DNA of 64,000 nt from Bacteroidales bacterium (GTDB lineage: Bacteria; Bacteroidota; Bacteroidia; Bacteroidales; VadinHA17): the NCBI GenBank assembly GCA_016928075.1, contig JAFGLJ010000002.1, positions 34,182-98,181 of the forward strand, given 5' to 3'. A program made the translations under genes and the position numbers. Under the pieces are notes generated by a model, which searched no databases, had not been told where the DNA came from, and saw only the letters and a program-made list of their open reading frames with translations. Positions 63,001-64,000 of this stretch are shown here, piece after piece (positions within the stretch are counted from its first letter, which is position 1; every line of letters starts with the position of its first letter).

Positions 63001-64000
63001 TTCCTGTTGCTGGAAGACCACTCAAAACAACACTACCTGTAGGTACAGTACATGTGGGTGCTGTAATTGCACCTACTACAGGTGCAGTAGGTGTGGGCGG
63101 TTGAGCAGGAATAACCACTACCGCTGATGATGGAGAATTGCAGCCATATGAATTTGTTACTGTAAAAGTATAACTTCCAGAAGGAATTAATTGTATTGTA
63201 GTAGTCACTCCTGTTCCTGATGTAGTGATACCTCCCGGGGAACGAGTAATAATCCAGGTACCTGTTGACGGTAAACCTGATAGAATAACACCACCTGTTG
63301 AAACAGTGCATGTTGGTGAAATGATTGAGCCTATTACAGGAGCTGTTGGGGTAGGTGGCTGTGCATTGATAACCACATTGCCAGACGGACCGGACGTACA
63401 CCCGTTGGCATTGGTCACGGTGAAGGTATATGTACCCTGTGCGAGACCAGTAATCGTTCGGGAGGTACCTGTTCCTGTTGTAGTTACATTTCCCGGAGTG
63501 CGGGTTAATGTCCATACACCTGTTGGCGGCAAACCGGTTAGAAGAACACTTCCTGTAGCAACACCACATGTAGGCTGGGTTATTGAACCAATTAATGGAG
63601 CCGATGGTAATGCATTTACAGTTAAGGAATAGGTTGCAATTGCAGCTTCACATGGTGCACCAAGTGGGTTGTCAGTTGTAACAGTAATCACCACTATATT
63701 ACCTGCATCGGCAGATGCAGGGGTATAGGTGAATGAGAATGGAGATGAGCCTGATAAAGAGGGCGTAACTGTTCCTGCACCATTCTCGGTTATGGTTACC
63801 GCTGAGGCTGACCCACCGAATGTATTACCGCTTACCGTAACGGGAGTAGTACCGCAGGTACTGCCTGAAGAACTGCTTAAAGTAACTATTGGAGGATTTG
63901 CACAGCCACAGGCTACAATGAAACTGGGACCGGTGGTTGTACACCCTGCAGATGTTCTTACCGTGATTGTATGGGACGCATTGGATACTCCGGTAAAAAT
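60020..64000 (-). CDS. Giant SprB-like repeat adhesin with T9SS type B (CHU_C) domain, 5' end outside window
   Basis: The frame is open to the right edge, giving at least 1326 residues; the Met at 63694 is internal. It contains a cysteine-rich module (CGCANPP, GSTCGTTP, NTFGGSA, NPLGAPC), five repeats of about 85 residues, the same module again, four more repeats, a linker domain, and a C-terminal gliding-motility-associated domain (IPTLITPNLDGKNDYFVLRG to GYIVIER). Each repeat has PTC near the start, FTVTN and GC near the end. The type B signal predicts export through T9SS with the PorP/SprF next door and display on the cell surface. Confidence 0.93.
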   Translation of the reverse strand: MFTGVSNASHTITVRTSAGCTTTGPSFIVACGCANPPIVTLSSSSGSTCGTTPVTVSGNTFGGSASAVTITENGAGTVTPSLSGSSPFSFTYTPASADAGNIVVITVTTDNPLGAPCEAAIATYSLTVNALPSAPLIGSITQPTCGVATGSVLLTGLPPTGVWTLTRTPGNVTTTGTGTSRTITGLAQGTYTFTVTNANGCTSGPSGNVVINAQPPTPTAPVIGSIISPTCTVSTGGVILSGLPSTGTWIITRSPGGITTSGTGVTTTIQLIPSGSYTFTVTNSYGCNSPSSAVVVIPAQPPTPTAPVVGAITAPTCTVPTGSVVLSGLPATGTWTITRYPGGITTTGTGTSTTIAGLPTGTFNFTVTNEFGCVSPLSANVVIPEQPDSPPAPVVGTITQPTCNLATGSVVLNGLPATGTWTLTRNPGGVTTTGTGTSTTITGLPSGTYTFTVTNADGCVSLPSAQVVINPQPPTPSAPIVGAITQPSCTLATGSVLLSGLPSTGTWTITTSPGGTTTTGTGTSGTVSGLLPGIYTFTVTNSYGCISVASAPVVINEQPPLPDAPVHSIDCSLGFGNAIITVISPTGSGYSYSLDGGTFQTNTSFSGVDNGSHTITVRNSYGCTTTGPSFDVSCGCANPPTLALGSSSGSTCGTTPITVTGNTFGGSATAVTITENGSGTVTPSSSSTSPFSFTYTPVAADVGRVITITVTTNNPLGAPCAPVSLNYALTVNLVPDPPTIGTITQPTCEVATGSVLLYGLPSSGTWELLIMPTFDVITGTGSTTTITGLGRGTYNFTVTNAVGCVSSQSADLIINEQPPTPDEPWVESITQPTCATSTGSVVLIGLPTSGTWIVRRTPGSVSTTGTGPTVTIAGIPENGVYTFTVTNSFGCTSSPSEDVNIFPQPETPAAPSVGTIVPPTCSVPTGSVTLFGLPAAEGWILTQYPGTITYYGTGTSIALDNLEPGTYNFTVTNEAGCISQPSENVTIPMQPPTPSAPVIGTVTQPTYAVPTGSVELRELPATGTWTIIRDPGNVTTTGTGMVTVITGLEPGVFTFRVTNSFGCTSLRSDEVTISTPGIPTLVITNPGPVCYPSTVDITADLITEGSTPGLTYTYWQDYECTIEYETPNIATRGTYYIRGTTVSGYFDIKPVVVTVVPPPVPNAGTDQVLNYIFDAQLNASLGTGEKGNWQVIKGSGVIENDTVPVTTIRGLSLNENIIRWMVTNEVCPPAADTLTITVNDLIIPTLITPNLDGKNDYFVLRGIITLGRTELLIFDRRGILVYKNSNYDNKWDGVDQKGNPLPADTYFYSIRPANGQPYNGYIVIER
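60770..61795 (-). repeat. Array B: four ~85-residue adhesin repeats
   Basis: Four units of about 255 nt, each starting near TITQPTC or equivalent and ending in a short Pro-rich linker (NEQPPTP, PQPETP, MQPPTP). The last unit has PTYAVPTG instead of PTC, so it has lost the first of its two cysteines. Confidence 0.85.
62324..63607 (-). repeat. Array A: five ~85-residue adhesin repeats
   Basis: Five units of about 255 nt encode repeats sharing PTC, TGSV, LPATGTW, PGG, TTTGTGT, FTVTN and GC. They are more alike among themselves than to array B, suggesting recent amplification. The two arrays are separated by a non-repeat module of about 170 residues, itself duplicated upstream of array A. Confidence 0.88.

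Noticed and set aside
60770..63607. Regularly spaced DNA repeats that might suggest a CRISPR array
   Set aside because: The period is about 255 nt, the repeats are in frame and encode similar protein domains; there are no short identical repeats with unique spacers and no cas genes.
60000..64000. Long plus-strand open frames opposite the adhesin gene
   Set aside because: They are rich in Val, Pro and Gly in a pattern that mirrors the antisense of the protein repeats, have no start context, and vanish outside the repeats. The minus-strand frame has the clear domains.

Overview
The window reads as a chromosomal surface-polysaccharide super-locus of a Bacteroidota (Bacteroidales/Marinilabiliales-like) bacterium. 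The supporting signs are a TonB-dependent receptor paired with a DUF4249 lipoprotein, type IX secretion (T9SS) sorting domains of both type A and type B, a PorP/SprF protein, moderate-to-low GC, sites resembling the Bacteroidetes TAnnTTTG -7 promoter element, and short 7-nt phrase repeats in spacers. No tRNA, rRNA, CRISPR array, insertion sequence, integrase or phage gene was seen.

Layout. (1) 1-2.2 kb: end of a TonB receptor and its DUF4249 partner, probably unrelated to the polysaccharide genes. (2) 2.6-9.6 kb, plus strand: an operon-like run with a conserved unknown protein, a large membrane sugar-phosphate transferase, an acyl carrier protein, an asparagine synthase, a NAD-synthase-like enzyme and an AMP-forming acyl ligase. 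(3) 9.6-16.8 kb: single or paired genes in alternating orientation: two SGNH-like lipoproteins, a DltD-like SGNH protein with an MBOAT acyltransferase, and a secreted PL9-type polysaccharide lyase with three Ig-like domains and a T9SS signal. (4) 16.9-64 kb: about 47 kb entirely on the minus strand. In transcription order it holds a giant SprB-like adhesin (cut by the window edge), PorP/SprF, an OmpA-PKD protein, a CapD/WbpM-type dehydratase, Wza, Wzc, two FdtA/QdtA-type ketoisomerases, a FemAB/GNAT protein, two DegT-family aminotransferases, the Wzx flippase, two GT2s, RffA, WecF, a GT4, an EpsG-type polymerase, two NodB-like proteins, CapA, asparagine synthase, ATP-grasp, GT4, epimerase, GT4, GT2, GNAT, a polysaccharide deacetylase, three QueC-like PP-loop ATPases, two ATP-grasp proteins, GNAT, a PglC-type transferase, a YdcF protein, a deacetylase, an aminotransferase and a methyltransferase.

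How they fit. This is a Wzx/Wzy-type export system (flippase, EpsG, Wza, Wzc) making a glycan likely to contain a 4-amino sugar of the Fuc4NAc type (RffA plus WecF) and a 3-amino-3,6-dideoxyhexose (FdtA/QdtA plus QdtB-type aminotransferase). What stands out is the number of carboxylate-activating, amide-forming enzymes: two AsnB, one NadE-like, one AMP-ligase, three ATP-grasp and three QueC-like proteins, alongside four NodB-type deacetylase-like proteins. Regions 2 and 3 together hold analogues of all four Dlt functions (ligase, carrier protein, MBOAT, SGNH). My leading hypothesis is a polysaccharide decorated by amidation and by carrier-protein-borne acyl or aminoacyl groups. That is inference from family membership and gene order; nothing here proves the chemistry.
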